Source: a virus
IMG/VR virus record: IMGVR_UViG_3300030328_002748
Coordinates: 52,398-116,397 of that record
Length of the DNA: 64,000 nucleotides
Reading direction: 5' to 3' (one strand)
Below are positions 33,007 to 43,196 of the stretch, in pieces. The position numbers were made by a program, and so were the translations under genes. A model generated the notes under the pieces. It made no database searches, was not told the origin of the DNA, and was given only the letters and a program-made list of their open reading frames with translations. Within the stretch, counting starts at the first letter, position 1. Each line of letters begins with the position of its first letter.

Positions 33007-36000
33007 ATGCCACAAGAGACAAACCTCAATGTAAGTCCTTATTTTGACGATTTTAATGAGGACAAGAATTTTAATAGGGTTCTGTTTAAGCCCGCTACGC
33101 CAATTCAGGCTAGAGAATTAACACAATTACAATCGATCCTCCAAAATCAGATTGAAAGATTTGGACAACATTTCTTCAAAGAAGGATCTCAGGTTATCCC
33201 TGGCCAGATTGCTTATGACTCTCAATATAATTCCGTAGAACTTACTGAAAGTTTCTTAGGTATACAACTGACCAATTATATTGATCAATTAGTAGGTAAA
33301 ACTATTAAAGGTGAACAATCTGGTGTTGTAGCTAAAGTTGTTAATAATTTAACCTCAACTAAGTCTGACAGAGGAAATAATACTCTTTATGTAAAGTATC
33401 AGAAGTCTGGTGATGATTTTGAGACCGTAACGTTTCAGGACGGGGAAAATTTAATCTGTACTAGTGATATTGAATATGGTAATACTAGAATTGTAGCTAA
33501 TAACCCTTTTGCTGCTTGTATTCCATCCAATGCATGTTCTATTGGATCTGCTGCTTCTATTGCGGATGGTGTTTATTTTGTTAGAGGATTCTTTGTAAAA
33601 GTAACTGCAAGTACTGTAATTCTTGATCAGTATACTAATGATCCAACATGTAGAGTTGGTCTGTTTATTAGTGAAAATTTAGTTACTGCTTATTCAGATG
33701 ATACATTATTTGATAATGCATCTGGTTTTTCTAACTATGCTGCGCCTGGTGCTGATAGACTTCAACTTCAAACTACTCTTATAAGGAAAGATATTGATGA
33801 ATTTAACGATGAGAATTTCGTTGAATTGATGAGATTGAAGAGTGGTAATATTGAAAAATTTGTAGAAAAGACAGATTATAATATTTTAAAGGATGAATTG
33901 GCCAGAAGAACATATGAAACTAGTGGTGATTATTATGTAAAACCTTTCCAAGTCAATATTAAGGAATCTCTTAATAATAGACAAGGAAATGGTGGTATCT
34001 ATTATCAGGATCAAAAAACTGCTGAAGGTAATGATCCATCAAAAGAGTTGATGGTTTATCAGATGTCGCCTGGTAAGGCATATGTAAAAGGATATGATAT
34101 AAAGAAAATTACTTCTACAAATATTGATGTAGAAAAACCAAGAACAATTAAGACTATAGAAAGTGATCTAGTTCCTGTTGAAACAACATCTAGTGTTATT
34201 GTTAATAATGTTTATGGATCTCCAAAAATAGGTTTTGGATCAACAGCTACAATAGATCTTTATACTGATAGAATTAATAGTGGTGGTAGTGCAAATGGTA
34301 CATATATCGGTAATGCAAAGGTATATGACTTTAAATTAGAGAATACTCCATATGAAAATGTTGCAACCGCCTATGAAGTTTCATTATACGATGTACAGAC
34401 ATTTACAGTATTAACTGTTAATACTGCACAAACATTATCAACTCCAATTTATGTGGAGGGTGCAAGAAGTGGGGCCTCTGGTTATCTTAAGAGTAATGTT
34501 AGTAGTAGTGTTTCTTTAACACTTACTGGTACTAAAGGAGCCTTTATTGTAGATGAACCACTTAAAATAAATGGAGTTCAAGAATCTGTTAGTGTAACTT
34601 CAGTTGTTGAATATGATTTTGGAGATGTTAAATCATTCCATCAAAATAATTCACCTAATGTTTTTACAGCTGACTTAGATCTTACAGAAAAATTCTCTAT
34701 TGCGCCTCCAGGCACACAGTTTACAATAACTAGTGGTGGTACTGTTACGGTTCCTGGCAAGAGATTTGCTGTAGGAATTAAAACTGGTGATATTGTTTCA
34801 TATAATTTACAGAGTAATAGTGATATAACCTATAACAAGGTATCAGCATTGTCAGCTGATGGATCTACCATGACAGTTGTTGCTTGCCCTCAAGATATTG
34901 CTGGGGTTTGTGATAAAGATCTACCAGGCGGTACTGTATCTCCAAGTGATTTTGGTGTTGTAAAACCAGCTTTACGTAATGCTCAGAATTCAAGATTAAC
35001 ATCAAATTTATCTCAAAGGTTTATTTCTTCTGTTGATCTTAAAAATGCTCAACTTTTAATTAGAAAACAGTATGTTCTTAATATAGCCTCTAAGAGGGGT
35101 ACTGTTACTGTAGATGATCCAGATTTATTCTTCCAACCTTTTGATGAACAAGATTATAACTTAACATATTCAGATGGATCGATAGAAACTCTTTCATCTC
35201 AAAATGTTCAGTTTAACGCTGATTTTAAAACAATTACTTTACGAAGTTTAACTAAGACTTCTGATACTAATGCAGTTCTTGTTACCACACTTAAAAAGAT
35301 AAATGTAACTTCAAAAGCTAAAACTCTTTCTAAATGTGCAAAAGTAACATTTAATAGATCAAAACATGATTATTCTGGAACTAATACTACATCATTCAAT
35401 AATGGATTAACATATAATGCAATCTATGGAACTAGGGTAGAAGATGATCAGATATGTTTAAATGTTCCAGATGGTCTTAGGGTTCATGCTATATTTGAAT
35501 CTTCAGGAACATCAGATCCATCTTTGCCTGGAGCTACTTTAATTAACAGAAGTGATGCTTTAACAAATACAATTCAAGGTGAACAAGTTCTTGGTGTAGA
35601 GAGTGGTGCTTTGGGCCAAGTTGTATCTACAACTACTAGCACATTTGAAGTAGTTTATAAGAATGAATTTATCTTCCAAGTTGGAGAAACACTTATTTTC
35701 CAATCTTCTGGTATAACTGGAGAAGTTTCTCAAGTTGTAGCTGGTGATAAAAATGTTGGTGAAGATTTCCAGTTTGATAATGGAGATAGGAAGGAATATT
35801 TAGATTATTGTAGAATTGTCAGAGAACCAACTGCTGATGAACCCAAGAAACGACTAACTGTTGTATTTGACCATTATGTTGTTGATGCTGGATCTGGTGG
35901 TGATTTAGTTACTGTAAACAGTTATCCTTCAGATGCCTTTGAATATGATTTACCAAAAATTCGTGGTAGAGCTGCTACTGATTTTATTGATATTAGGCCT

Positions 36001-39000
36001 AGAGTAAAGGATTATAGTACAGGTGATAGTGACTCTCCATTTGAATATGATTATCGTGATTTTTCAAGTACTGGAGCAAGTGCTGCGAATATATTAGTAC
36101 CTAATGAGGCTTTAATTTTAGGTTATTCTTATTATTTGGGTAGAATTGATAAGATTCTTTTAAGTAGAGATGGATTCTTTGAAATTAAAAAAGGAGCTCC
36201 TTCTGAAAATCCTATAGCTCCAGATACTCCTACTGGAGGATTCTTAGTATCAACTGTATTCAATGCTCCTTACATTAGAAACGCTACATACGAATCTAAT
36301 AGTATTCTTTCTTCTCATAAGAGATATACGATGTTTGACATCGGTAGACTTGAGAATAGGGTTAAGAATATAGAGTTCTATACACAATTATCTTTACTTG
36401 AAACTGAAACATCAAATTTAAACATAAGGGATGCTGGTACTGGTCTTGATAGATTTAAGTCTGGATTCTTTGTAGATAATTTTAGAGGACATGGTTCTCA
36501 TTCTATCTCACATCCATTATTCAAGGCATCTGTTGATAAGGCCAAAGGTGAATGCCGTCCTTCTCATTACACTACATCATATGATCTTTTAATTGGATCA
36601 GAACAAGTTGTTGGAATTGGTACAACTGCCGATCCTAATGCTGATTTAACTCAGGTTTCTGATTTACAATCCAATTCACTACAGAGAACGGGTGATGTTG
36701 TTACTTTAAAATATACTGAAACTAAATTTATTGAACAGAAGTTTGCTACTACTGTTGAGAATGTAAACCCATTTGCGGTTATTAACTGGGTTGGTGTTAT
36801 TACTTTAAGTCCAGCATCAGATACTTGGTTAGATGAAAAACATTTAGATGTTAATAATATCATCATGGAAGGTGAATACCAATCCTTGATGGCTGAATTA
36901 AATATTGATCCTAATACTGGATTCTCTCCTATTGATTGGAATGCTTGGGAAGAAGATTGGAGTTCTGTAGATGTTGCTCAGAGAGAATTAGGCCAAAAAA
37001 TAACCGAAACTGATAGAAAAGTAGGTGGCTGGAGTAGAGGATTTACTGAAGGTGGAGAACTTTTACCACCTATACATGGCGGACATATATCCAGAACTAG
37101 AAAAATTGATATTAAGGAAACTATTGAAACAGAATTTGAAGAAACTACAACTGTTACAACTGGTTTAAGTAGAAGTGGTGTTCAGTTTAATGTTACTGAA
37201 AGATGGGATACAGAAAGTCTTGGGACTAGATTAGTTAATAAGGAAATAATTCCTTATATGAGATCAAGAAATATAGAATTTACTTCATATAGAATTAAAC
37301 CAAGAACTCAATTCTATCCATTCTTAGATGGACAGGATATTGCGAAGTATTGTACTCCAAAACTTATTGAAATGGAGATGCAGAGTGGTGTCTTCCAAGT
37401 TGGTGAAACGGTTTATGGTACTACAGATGCGTTCTTCCAATTTGGTGTTGATCCAGGCCCTCACATAATTTTCAGAGTTGCTCAAACCAACCATAAATTT
37501 GGTGCCTATAATAATCCAGAAATTACTTATGCGGTAAACCCATATTCCGATACTGTTGGATTAAGTTCTACTTATTCTGCTACAAGTGGTGTTATGAACG
37601 TTGATTGTGGTTCATTACAACTTGAAGTACTTGGTGATTTCTATGGTTATATCAGTAAGGGTATGAAACTGGTTGGTCAAACCAGTGGTGCAGAGGCTAT
37701 TGTTCAGAAGAATAGATTAATCACTGATGAGAAAGGTAATCTACTAGGAACTATATTTGTTCCTGATAATGATACTTCTATATCAGCTCCACAATTTACT
37801 ACTGGAACCAAGACATTTAGATTATCAAGTTCTAAGGTTAATTCTCAAAGTCCAGTTGATAATCCATCAACTGCGGAAACTACTTATGCTGCAGAAGGTA
37901 CTCTCGATATATTCCAAGAGGATATTCTGAGTGTTCGTAATGCTGATGTTTCTAGACAAACATTTAGTGATTCTACAGTAAGAACCAATACAACTCAGAA
38001 GACATTTAAGACACAATCATTTGAGAATAGAACGGTCTTCCAAAACCAGTGGTATGATCCTCTTGCTCAATCATTTGAGATTACAGAAGATAATGGTGTA
38101 TTCATAACTTCCTTGGATGTATTTTTCAAATCTAAGGATAATGCTATTCCAGTTACAGCACAGATTAGAACTATGTTGACTGGTATGCCTACTTCTACCA
38201 TAGTTCCATTTGGTGAAGTAATATATGAACCAACTCAGATTAACTTATCAAATAATGGTACTGTTGCTACCAACTTTAAGTTCCCATCTCCAGTTTATCT
38301 TGAGCCTGGAGAATATGCTTTAGTACTCTTATCAGCATCTAATGATTATGAATGTTTCATATCTGTTATGGAACAAGAAGATATTACGACGGCTGATCTA
38401 CCAGAAAGTGAGAGAATTATTGTTTCTCAACAACCATACATGGGATCGTTATTCAAATCCCAAAATGGTTCTACATGGACTCCAGCGCAGTTTGAAGATC
38501 TCAAATTCAGTCTTTATAAGGCCCAATTTGTTCAAGAGCCAGGTACTCTTAAGTATTATAATCCAGAGTTGGGTGTTGGTAAATTAGCTAGACCAAAATT
38601 AAGGAATAATCCTTTAACATTCTTATCACAAGAGATTAGAGTTGGTCTTGGTAGTACAGTACAAACACAGGACTTTAGTAATGGTTCTAGATTAACTCAA
38701 GTAAGTAATCTCACTGCTGAAGGTAATATTATTAAGTCTTTAGGTAAGATTAAGATTGATACTATTGCTACAGCAGCTGGTGGTATAACAACCAACTCTG
38801 TTGGAACAGGATTAACTCCATCAGGATCTAATTTAACATATACTGGAATAGCATTAACTACTATAACAGGTGAAGGTTCTGGAGCAATTGCGAATATACA
38901 AGTTGTTTCTGGTGGTGTTGGTGTAGTAACTGTTACTACTGGTGGTAATGGATATGCTGTTGGAGATGTTATTGGATGTAATCTTGGTGAAACTGGTAAG

Positions 39001-40542
39001 AATTTACGATTTAATGTTGGTATTGTTTCCGCAACTAATGCCTTTATATTAGACAAAGTGGTTGGTGATTTCAATACCAGTACAGAATTGATGACTATTA
39101 ATGCTGTTGGTGTTGCATCTACATTAGTTGGTTCTTTACCTGCTACAATTTCAAATACTTATCCATACAGAGATGGCCTTCATGTTAAGGTAAATCATAG
39201 AAATCATGGTATGCACTCTAGAACTAATAGAGTGACTATATCAGGAGCTGTTGGTGTACAGACAGCTGGTAAAGTATCTGAGATATATCCTAGTACTTCA
39301 ACTGAAGATATCAGACTTGATTCTGCTTCTGTCTTTAGTTCATTTGAAAATGTTGGTGTATCTACTACTAACCCAGGCTATGTCAAGATTGGTAATGAAG
39401 TACTTGAATACACGGGAGTTAATGGTGCATCTACACCAAACAGATTGACTGGTATTACCAGAAGTATTGATAATACAAAGGCCTCAGAACATAAGGTTAG
39501 TGATACGATTTATAAGTATGAATCTTCTGGAGTTTCCTTAAGGAGAATTAATAAGACACATTCATTTGCAGATATTGATAGTAATATTAATATTGGGTTA
39601 GATGAATACTATATTAAAGTTGATACCACTGCTACAGGTGTTGGTACAGTTAGGGATGGTACAAGTACTTTACCTAAGTTGAAGATTTCTGAAACTGAAA
39701 AAATTGGTAGAAATGCTGTAAGGGCCACACAAAATACTCAATTTGAAACTATCACACCAAATATCCAGTTTATGACTCCAAGGGATACTGGAATATCAGC
39801 TAGAATGAGAACTACCTCTGCTACTAGTGTTGATGGTAATGAGACTTCATTTGTGGATCAGGGATTTGAAGCTATTGATATGGGAGGTTCTACTCAGTTG
39901 AGTTCTCCAAGAATCATTGCTTCTAAGATTAATGAGTCTAATAATCTTACATCATTGCCTGGCAGTAAATCATTTACAATGGAACTAGTCTTTGAAACAG
40001 AAGACATTAATGTTTCACCAGTAATTGATACTGATAGAGCTGCTATCATTACTACAACAAATAGAATTGATAGACCTATTACTAATTTTGCTGATGATCC
40101 AAGAGTGAATGCTAGATTTGGTGATCCAAATAGTGCAATTTATATAAGTAAGAAGATTAATTTGGAAAATCCCGCAACCTTCTTACAAGTGAAATTAGCT
40201 GGATATAGACCTGATTCTGGTGATATTCGTGTTCTTTACAAGTTGTTTAGAGCAGATAGTGTATCAGCTGAACAACCATTTGAATTATTCCCTGGCTGGA
40301 ATAATTTAACCGATACTAATGGAGATGGTTTTGGTAATCAAGTAGTTAATCCTAAGAGTAATAATGGTAGACCTGATAAAAGAGTACCTGCTGCAAGATT
40401 TGATGGAGATTGGAAAGATTATCAATTTACCAATGATAAACTTCCTGAATTTAATGGATTCCAAGTTAAAATTATTATGAGTGGTACGGATCAGGCAAAT
40501 CCACCAAGAATTAAAGACCTTAGAGTAATTGCTTTCGCATGA
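33007..40542 (+). CDS. Large virion structural protein, DUF4815 (2511 aa)
   Basis: The N-terminus (LNVSPYFDDFNEDKNFNRVL, QARELTQLQSILQNQIERFG, then HFFKEGSQVIPG) is the hallmark of the DUF4815 family of large phage structural proteins. In cyanophages this gene occupies the place of T4 gp9/gp10, the peripheral baseplate and pin proteins. The centre includes helix-rich segments (about 1100-1300) and a beta-rich C-terminal half with a GYVKIGNEVLEYTG...RS...EHK module at about 2107-2175 also seen in gp15 and gp18. Its role in the baseplate rim or fibre network is inferred from position. Confidence 0.85.
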   Translation: MPQETNLNVSPYFDDFNEDKNFNRVLFKPATPIQARELTQLQSILQNQIERFGQHFFKEGSQVIPGQIAYDSQYNSVELTESFLGIQLTNYIDQLVGKTIKGEQSGVVAKVVNNLTSTKSDRGNNTLYVKYQKSGDDFETVTFQDGENLICTSDIEYGNTRIVANNPFAACIPSNACSIGSAASIADGVYFVRGFFVKVTASTVILDQYTNDPTCRVGLFISENLVTAYSDDTLFDNASGFSNYAAPGADRLQLQTTLIRKDIDEFNDENFVELMRLKSGNIEKFVEKTDYNILKDELARRTYETSGDYYVKPFQVNIKESLNNRQGNGGIYYQDQKTAEGNDPSKELMVYQMSPGKAYVKGYDIKKITSTNIDVEKPRTIKTIESDLVPVETTSSVIVNNVYGSPKIGFGSTATIDLYTDRINSGGSANGTYIGNAKVYDFKLENTPYENVATAYEVSLYDVQTFTVLTVNTAQTLSTPIYVEGARSGASGYLKSNVSSSVSLTLTGTKGAFIVDEPLKINGVQESVSVTSVVEYDFGDVKSFHQNNSPNVFTADLDLTEKFSIAPPGTQFTITSGGTVTVPGKRFAVGIKTGDIVSYNLQSNSDITYNKVSALSADGSTMTVVACPQDIAGVCDKDLPGGTVSPSDFGVVKPALRNAQNSRLTSNLSQRFISSVDLKNAQLLIRKQYVLNIASKRGTVTVDDPDLFFQPFDEQDYNLTYSDGSIETLSSQNVQFNADFKTITLRSLTKTSDTNAVLVTTLKKINVTSKAKTLSKCAKVTFNRSKHDYSGTNTTSFNNGLTYNAIYGTRVEDDQICLNVPDGLRVHAIFESSGTSDPSLPGATLINRSDALTNTIQGEQVLGVESGALGQVVSTTTSTFEVVYKNEFIFQVGETLIFQSSGITGEVSQVVAGDKNVGEDFQFDNGDRKEYLDYCRIVREPTADEPKKRLTVVFDHYVVDAGSGGDLVTVNSYPSDAFEYDLPKIRGRAATDFIDIRPRVKDYSTGDSDSPFEYDYRDFSSTGASAANILVPNEALILGYSYYLGRIDKILLSRDGFFEIKKGAPSENPIAPDTPTGGFLVSTVFNAPYIRNATYESNSILSSHKRYTMFDIGRLENRVKNIEFYTQLSLLETETSNLNIRDAGTGLDRFKSGFFVDNFRGHGSHSISHPLFKASVDKAKGECRPSHYTTSYDLLIGSEQVVGIGTTADPNADLTQVSDLQSNSLQRTGDVVTLKYTETKFIEQKFATTVENVNPFAVINWVGVITLSPASDTWLDEKHLDVNNIIMEGEYQSLMAELNIDPNTGFSPIDWNAWEEDWSSVDVAQRELGQKITETDRKVGGWSRGFTEGGELLPPIHGGHISRTRKIDIKETIETEFEETTTVTTGLSRSGVQFNVTERWDTESLGTRLVNKEIIPYMRSRNIEFTSYRIKPRTQFYPFLDGQDIAKYCTPKLIEMEMQSGVFQVGETVYGTTDAFFQFGVDPGPHIIFRVAQTNHKFGAYNNPEITYAVNPYSDTVGLSSTYSATSGVMNVDCGSLQLEVLGDFYGYISKGMKLVGQTSGAEAIVQKNRLITDEKGNLLGTIFVPDNDTSISAPQFTTGTKTFRLSSSKVNSQSPVDNPSTAETTYAAEGTLDIFQEDILSVRNADVSRQTFSDSTVRTNTTQKTFKTQSFENRTVFQNQWYDPLAQSFEITEDNGVFITSLDVFFKSKDNAIPVTAQIRTMLTGMPTSTIVPFGEVIYEPTQINLSNNGTVATNFKFPSPVYLEPGEYALVLLSASNDYECFISVMEQEDITTADLPESERIIVSQQPYMGSLFKSQNGSTWTPAQFEDLKFSLYKAQFVQEPGTLKYYNPELGVGKLARPKLRNNPLTFLSQEIRVGLGSTVQTQDFSNGSRLTQVSNLTAEGNIIKSLGKIKIDTIATAAGGITTNSVGTGLTPSGSNLTYTGIALTTITGEGSGAIANIQVVSGGVGVVTVTTGGNGYAVGDVIGCNLGETGKNLRFNVGIVSATNAFILDKVVGDFNTSTELMTINAVGVASTLVGSLPATISNTYPYRDGLHVKVNHRNHGMHSRTNRVTISGAVGVQTAGKVSEIYPSTSTEDIRLDSASVFSSFENVGVSTTNPGYVKIGNEVLEYTGVNGASTPNRLTGITRSIDNTKASEHKVSDTIYKYESSGVSLRRINKTHSFADIDSNINIGLDEYYIKVDTTATGVGTVRDGTSTLPKLKISETEKIGRNAVRATQNTQFETITPNIQFMTPRDTGISARMRTTSATSVDGNETSFVDQGFEAIDMGGSTQLSSPRIIASKINESNNLTSLPGSKSFTMELVFETEDINVSPVIDTDRAAIITTTNRIDRPITNFADDPRVNARFGDPNSAIYISKKINLENPATFLQVKLAGYRPDSGDIRVLYKLFRADSVSAEQPFELFPGWNNLTDTNGDGFGNQVVNPKSNNGRPDKRVPAARFDGDWKDYQFTNDKLPEFNGFQVKIIMSGTDQANPPRIKDLRVIAFA

Positions 40543-40754
40543 CGTACAAAAAAGTTGAAGGACATGATGATCTTATAAGAGATATGGCCAATGGTGCTAT
40601 TATAAACAAAGACACCAGTGGTTATAAGGATTATATTACATTGAGGAACCAGAAGATAAAAGAACAAGAACGAATTGATTCTATAGAAGATGAGATTAGT
40701 GAAATCAAATCTTTACTTAAAGAATTAGTTCAGAATATAAATACATCTAGATAA
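40539..40754 (+). CDS. Small coiled-coil protein (71 aa)
   Basis: Short protein ending in a clear coiled coil (IKEQERIDSIEDEISEIKSLLKELVQNI). Overlaps the preceding structural gene by four bases. Similar small proteins are conserved in this spot in cyanophages and may help fibre assembly, in the manner of small fibre chaperones; this is inference. Confidence 0.75.
   Translation: MTYKKVEGHDDLIRDMANGAIINKDTSGYKDYITLRNQKIKEQERIDSIEDEISEIKSLLKELVQNINTSR
40736..40743 (+). promoter_or_regulatory. T4-type late promoter
   Basis: TATAAATA within the last codons of the coiled-coil gene, 31 bases before the start at 40774. Confidence 0.65.
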
Positions 40755-40773
40755 AGTACCAAGTATTTGAAAT

Positions 40774-41112
40774 ATGTCAATTTACGTTGTAAATTTGGGT
40801 ATTGAACAAGGTACTGACTTTCAACAGACCTTCGATCTGACTGCTACAAACGGTCAACCTCTAAACTTAGAGAATTACTCCGGCCTTTCTCAAATGAGAA
40901 AATATGCTGGGAGTAGAAATGCTTATGACTTTACCGTAACTTTTACGGATAGAGCATCTGGACAGATCAAACTATCGATAACCGATACAATTACTAAAAG
41001 AATTAAACCAGGCCGATATATTTACGATATCCAATTAACGGATTCTAATGATGAAAAACTTAGGGTTTGTGAAGGTCAGGTGCTTGTGAGAGAAAGCGCT
41101 ACTAAGGGGTAA
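40774..41112 (+). CDS. Conserved virion-associated protein (112 aa)
   Basis: Beta-sandwich-like protein: GTDFQQTFDLTATNGQPLNL, FTVTFTDRASGQIKLSITDTIT, IKPGRYIYDIQLTDSNDEKLRVCEGQVLV. This resembles the small Ig-like BppU or fibre-adaptor domains found next to phage tail fibre genes. Conserved in cyanophages between the large structural gene and the fibre-like gene. An adaptor role is inference. Confidence 0.75.
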   Translation: MSIYVVNLGIEQGTDFQQTFDLTATNGQPLNLENYSGLSQMRKYAGSRNAYDFTVTFTDRASGQIKLSITDTITKRIKPGRYIYDIQLTDSNDEKLRVCEGQVLVRESATKG

Positions 41113-41117
41113 GCTAA

Positions 41118-41336
41118 ATGGCTGGATCTTCACGATTTAGAGGTGGGGGTGTCAACGCAATAAAAGTGGCTGCTACGTCTCGTGCTGAGGCTGGCGGTAC
41201 ATTTCGATCACTTTCGGACACTGATGTGAGTAACCTAGGCGATGGTTATCTTGCAGTATATAATGTCACAACAGGTAAATGGACATCTCAAGTTAACTTG
41301 GGTGCCAATACTGAAATAGACGGAGGCACCTTCTAA
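41118..41336 (+). CDS. Small conserved fibre-region protein (72 aa)
   Basis: Begins MAGSSRFRGGGVNAIKVA and contains FRSLSDTDVSNLGDGYLAVYN, a segment often found at the base of cyanophage fibre proteins (LSDTDLSGLADGY-like). Its stop overlaps the next ATG. Possibly a fibre collar or trimerisation piece, by position. Confidence 0.7.
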   Translation: MAGSSRFRGGGVNAIKVAATSRAEAGGTFRSLSDTDVSNLGDGYLAVYNVTTGKWTSQVNLGANTEIDGGTF

Positions 41337-43156
41337 TGGCCGTCATAAGAATTAAACGGAGTACTGGCTCAACTGCTCCTGTATCATTGGGTGTAGGTGA
41401 ACCTGCGGCTACCGTAGAAACCGCTACCCAAGGTGCATGGAATAATAAAGCTGGTCGTCTTTTTGTAGGTAACGCTTCTGGAGTGCCTGTAGAAGTAGGT
41501 GGAGAATATTATACAGAATTATTAAATCATCAACAGAGTATTCTTACTAACGATTCAGCTGTAATCGTAGGTGCTGCTGGTTCCATAGATCATTGGAACG
41601 TTGTTGGTATTGCGACATTCCAACAAATAAAAGTAACAGCAGCTGCTGAATTTTTAGGTGATGTAACACTTAGTAATCCAGTAACATTTGATTATCTATC
41701 TGGTACTTCACTAACAGTCAATAGTAATTTTTATTCTGCTGGTGTTACTACTTTACAGAGAGCTTATATTCCAGAAGATCTGAATGTTGTTGGATTATCA
41801 ACTTTTGTTGGATTCTCAACATTTGGGGCTAATGTTGCTGTTGCCGATTCTGTTGGAGTAGGTAGTAATTTCTATGCAACTAATGCTGGAGATGTTAAAT
41901 TACAATCCTTAACCATAACTGGGTTAAGTACTAATAGGATCCCATACCTTACACCTAATGGTGATGGTGAACCTGGCAAACCACAGTTAACTACTGGTAA
42001 TGGATTAATATACAATGTAGCTGGTTTTGGAACTGGCCCGACTCCAGAATTTGTTACTGATGCAGTCGCTGTATCTATAGCTGGTACGGTTTATGCACCA
42101 GCTGGTGTTGTTACTACTATTAATGGTACAACATTAACATATACCAATGGATCTATTAATGATCTAACCCTTGGTGTGGGAACAGAGGCATATTCTTTCC
42201 CTAATCAAGATGCAACAACTGCTGGTTGGATTCTAAGAAGTGATTCTAATGGTACATTAAATTGGGCTCCAAATGATGCTCGACTTAATTACATTGGTAG
42301 AACTGGAGCTGGATCAACTAGTGCTGGTACTGTTGGTCTTAACACTGAGACTTTTGAAATATGGGGTTCAGCAAACGAGATTGATACTGTTGCTGTAGGT
42401 AGAACTATAACAATCAGTTTACCAGATGAAGTTATTATTGGTACTGCATTAACAGTTAGTGGCCCAGTAAGTATTGCTGGAAGTCTATCTGTTGAAGGAA
42501 GTGTTACTTATCTCGATTCTACGATTACGCAGATTAAAGATAAGAAAATTGATCTCGCATATTCAGACTCTCCAAATGATACTGGTGCCGATGGTGGTGG
42601 TATATCCATTAAGGGTAATAGTGATTATGAAATAACTTGGGCAAGTGGTGTTGGTGCTTTCCAAGTAAATCAAAGTTGGCTACCATATAGTAACAACACA
42701 TATGATCTTGGTTCTGATTCTGTTCAATGGAGAAATATATACGTTGATGGATATGTTGATACTGATGAAATATTAGTTTCTGGTATTGGTACTCTAACAT
42801 CAGCTGATATTAACGGTGGTAATATAGACGGTACTGTTATTGGTGCTGCTGTATCAACTACGGCATATTTTGAAAGAATTGGATGGGGTGCAACTGCACA
42901 TGCAACTCAATTAACTCTTTTAAGTGGTACTGTAACTAGTTTACAAGTTACTGGTATTACTACATTAGGAAGATTATTCTCATCAACCTCTCCAGATGAA
43001 AATGGAGTTGGTTATGCTGGTTCTACTGGTGAAGTAGGATTTACATCCTCGCCATCAGCTGGAATATCAACTTCCCATTACTTACTTACTTCAGTAGGTA
43101 TCGCAACCGATGATCGGCCTGTATGGACTGATACTATAGATTGTGGAACTTATTGA
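41336..43156 (+). CDS. Tail fibre-like virion protein (606 aa)
   Basis: An N-terminal IRIKRSTGSTAP...GEPAAT region common in cyanophage fibre-like proteins, then repeated thin beta segments (VVGLSTFVGFSTFGANVAV, LQVTGITTLGRLF), and a C-terminal NNTYDLGSDSVQWRNIYVDG motif often seen in phage fibre and appendage proteins. No intramolecular chaperone domain is seen at the end. Probably a distal fibre or attachment protein, so possibly a host-range determinant. Confidence 0.75.
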   Translation: MAVIRIKRSTGSTAPVSLGVGEPAATVETATQGAWNNKAGRLFVGNASGVPVEVGGEYYTELLNHQQSILTNDSAVIVGAAGSIDHWNVVGIATFQQIKVTAAAEFLGDVTLSNPVTFDYLSGTSLTVNSNFYSAGVTTLQRAYIPEDLNVVGLSTFVGFSTFGANVAVADSVGVGSNFYATNAGDVKLQSLTITGLSTNRIPYLTPNGDGEPGKPQLTTGNGLIYNVAGFGTGPTPEFVTDAVAVSIAGTVYAPAGVVTTINGTTLTYTNGSINDLTLGVGTEAYSFPNQDATTAGWILRSDSNGTLNWAPNDARLNYIGRTGAGSTSAGTVGLNTETFEIWGSANEIDTVAVGRTITISLPDEVIIGTALTVSGPVSIAGSLSVEGSVTYLDSTITQIKDKKIDLAYSDSPNDTGADGGGISIKGNSDYEITWASGVGAFQVNQSWLPYSNNTYDLGSDSVQWRNIYVDGYVDTDEILVSGIGTLTSADINGGNIDGTVIGAAVSTTAYFERIGWGATAHATQLTLLSGTVTSLQVTGITTLGRLFSSTSPDENGVGYAGSTGEVGFTSSPSAGISTSHYLLTSVGIATDDRPVWTDTIDCGTY

Positions 43157-43166
43157 TCAAGCCCAT

Positions 43167-43174
43167 ACTAAATA
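43167..43174 (+). promoter_or_regulatory. T4-type late promoter
   Basis: ACTAAATA, 23 bases before the gp13 start; the same octamer drives the leftward operon at 51477. Confidence 0.55.
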
Positions 43175-43196
43175 GATAGGAGCTAGTTTTATATAC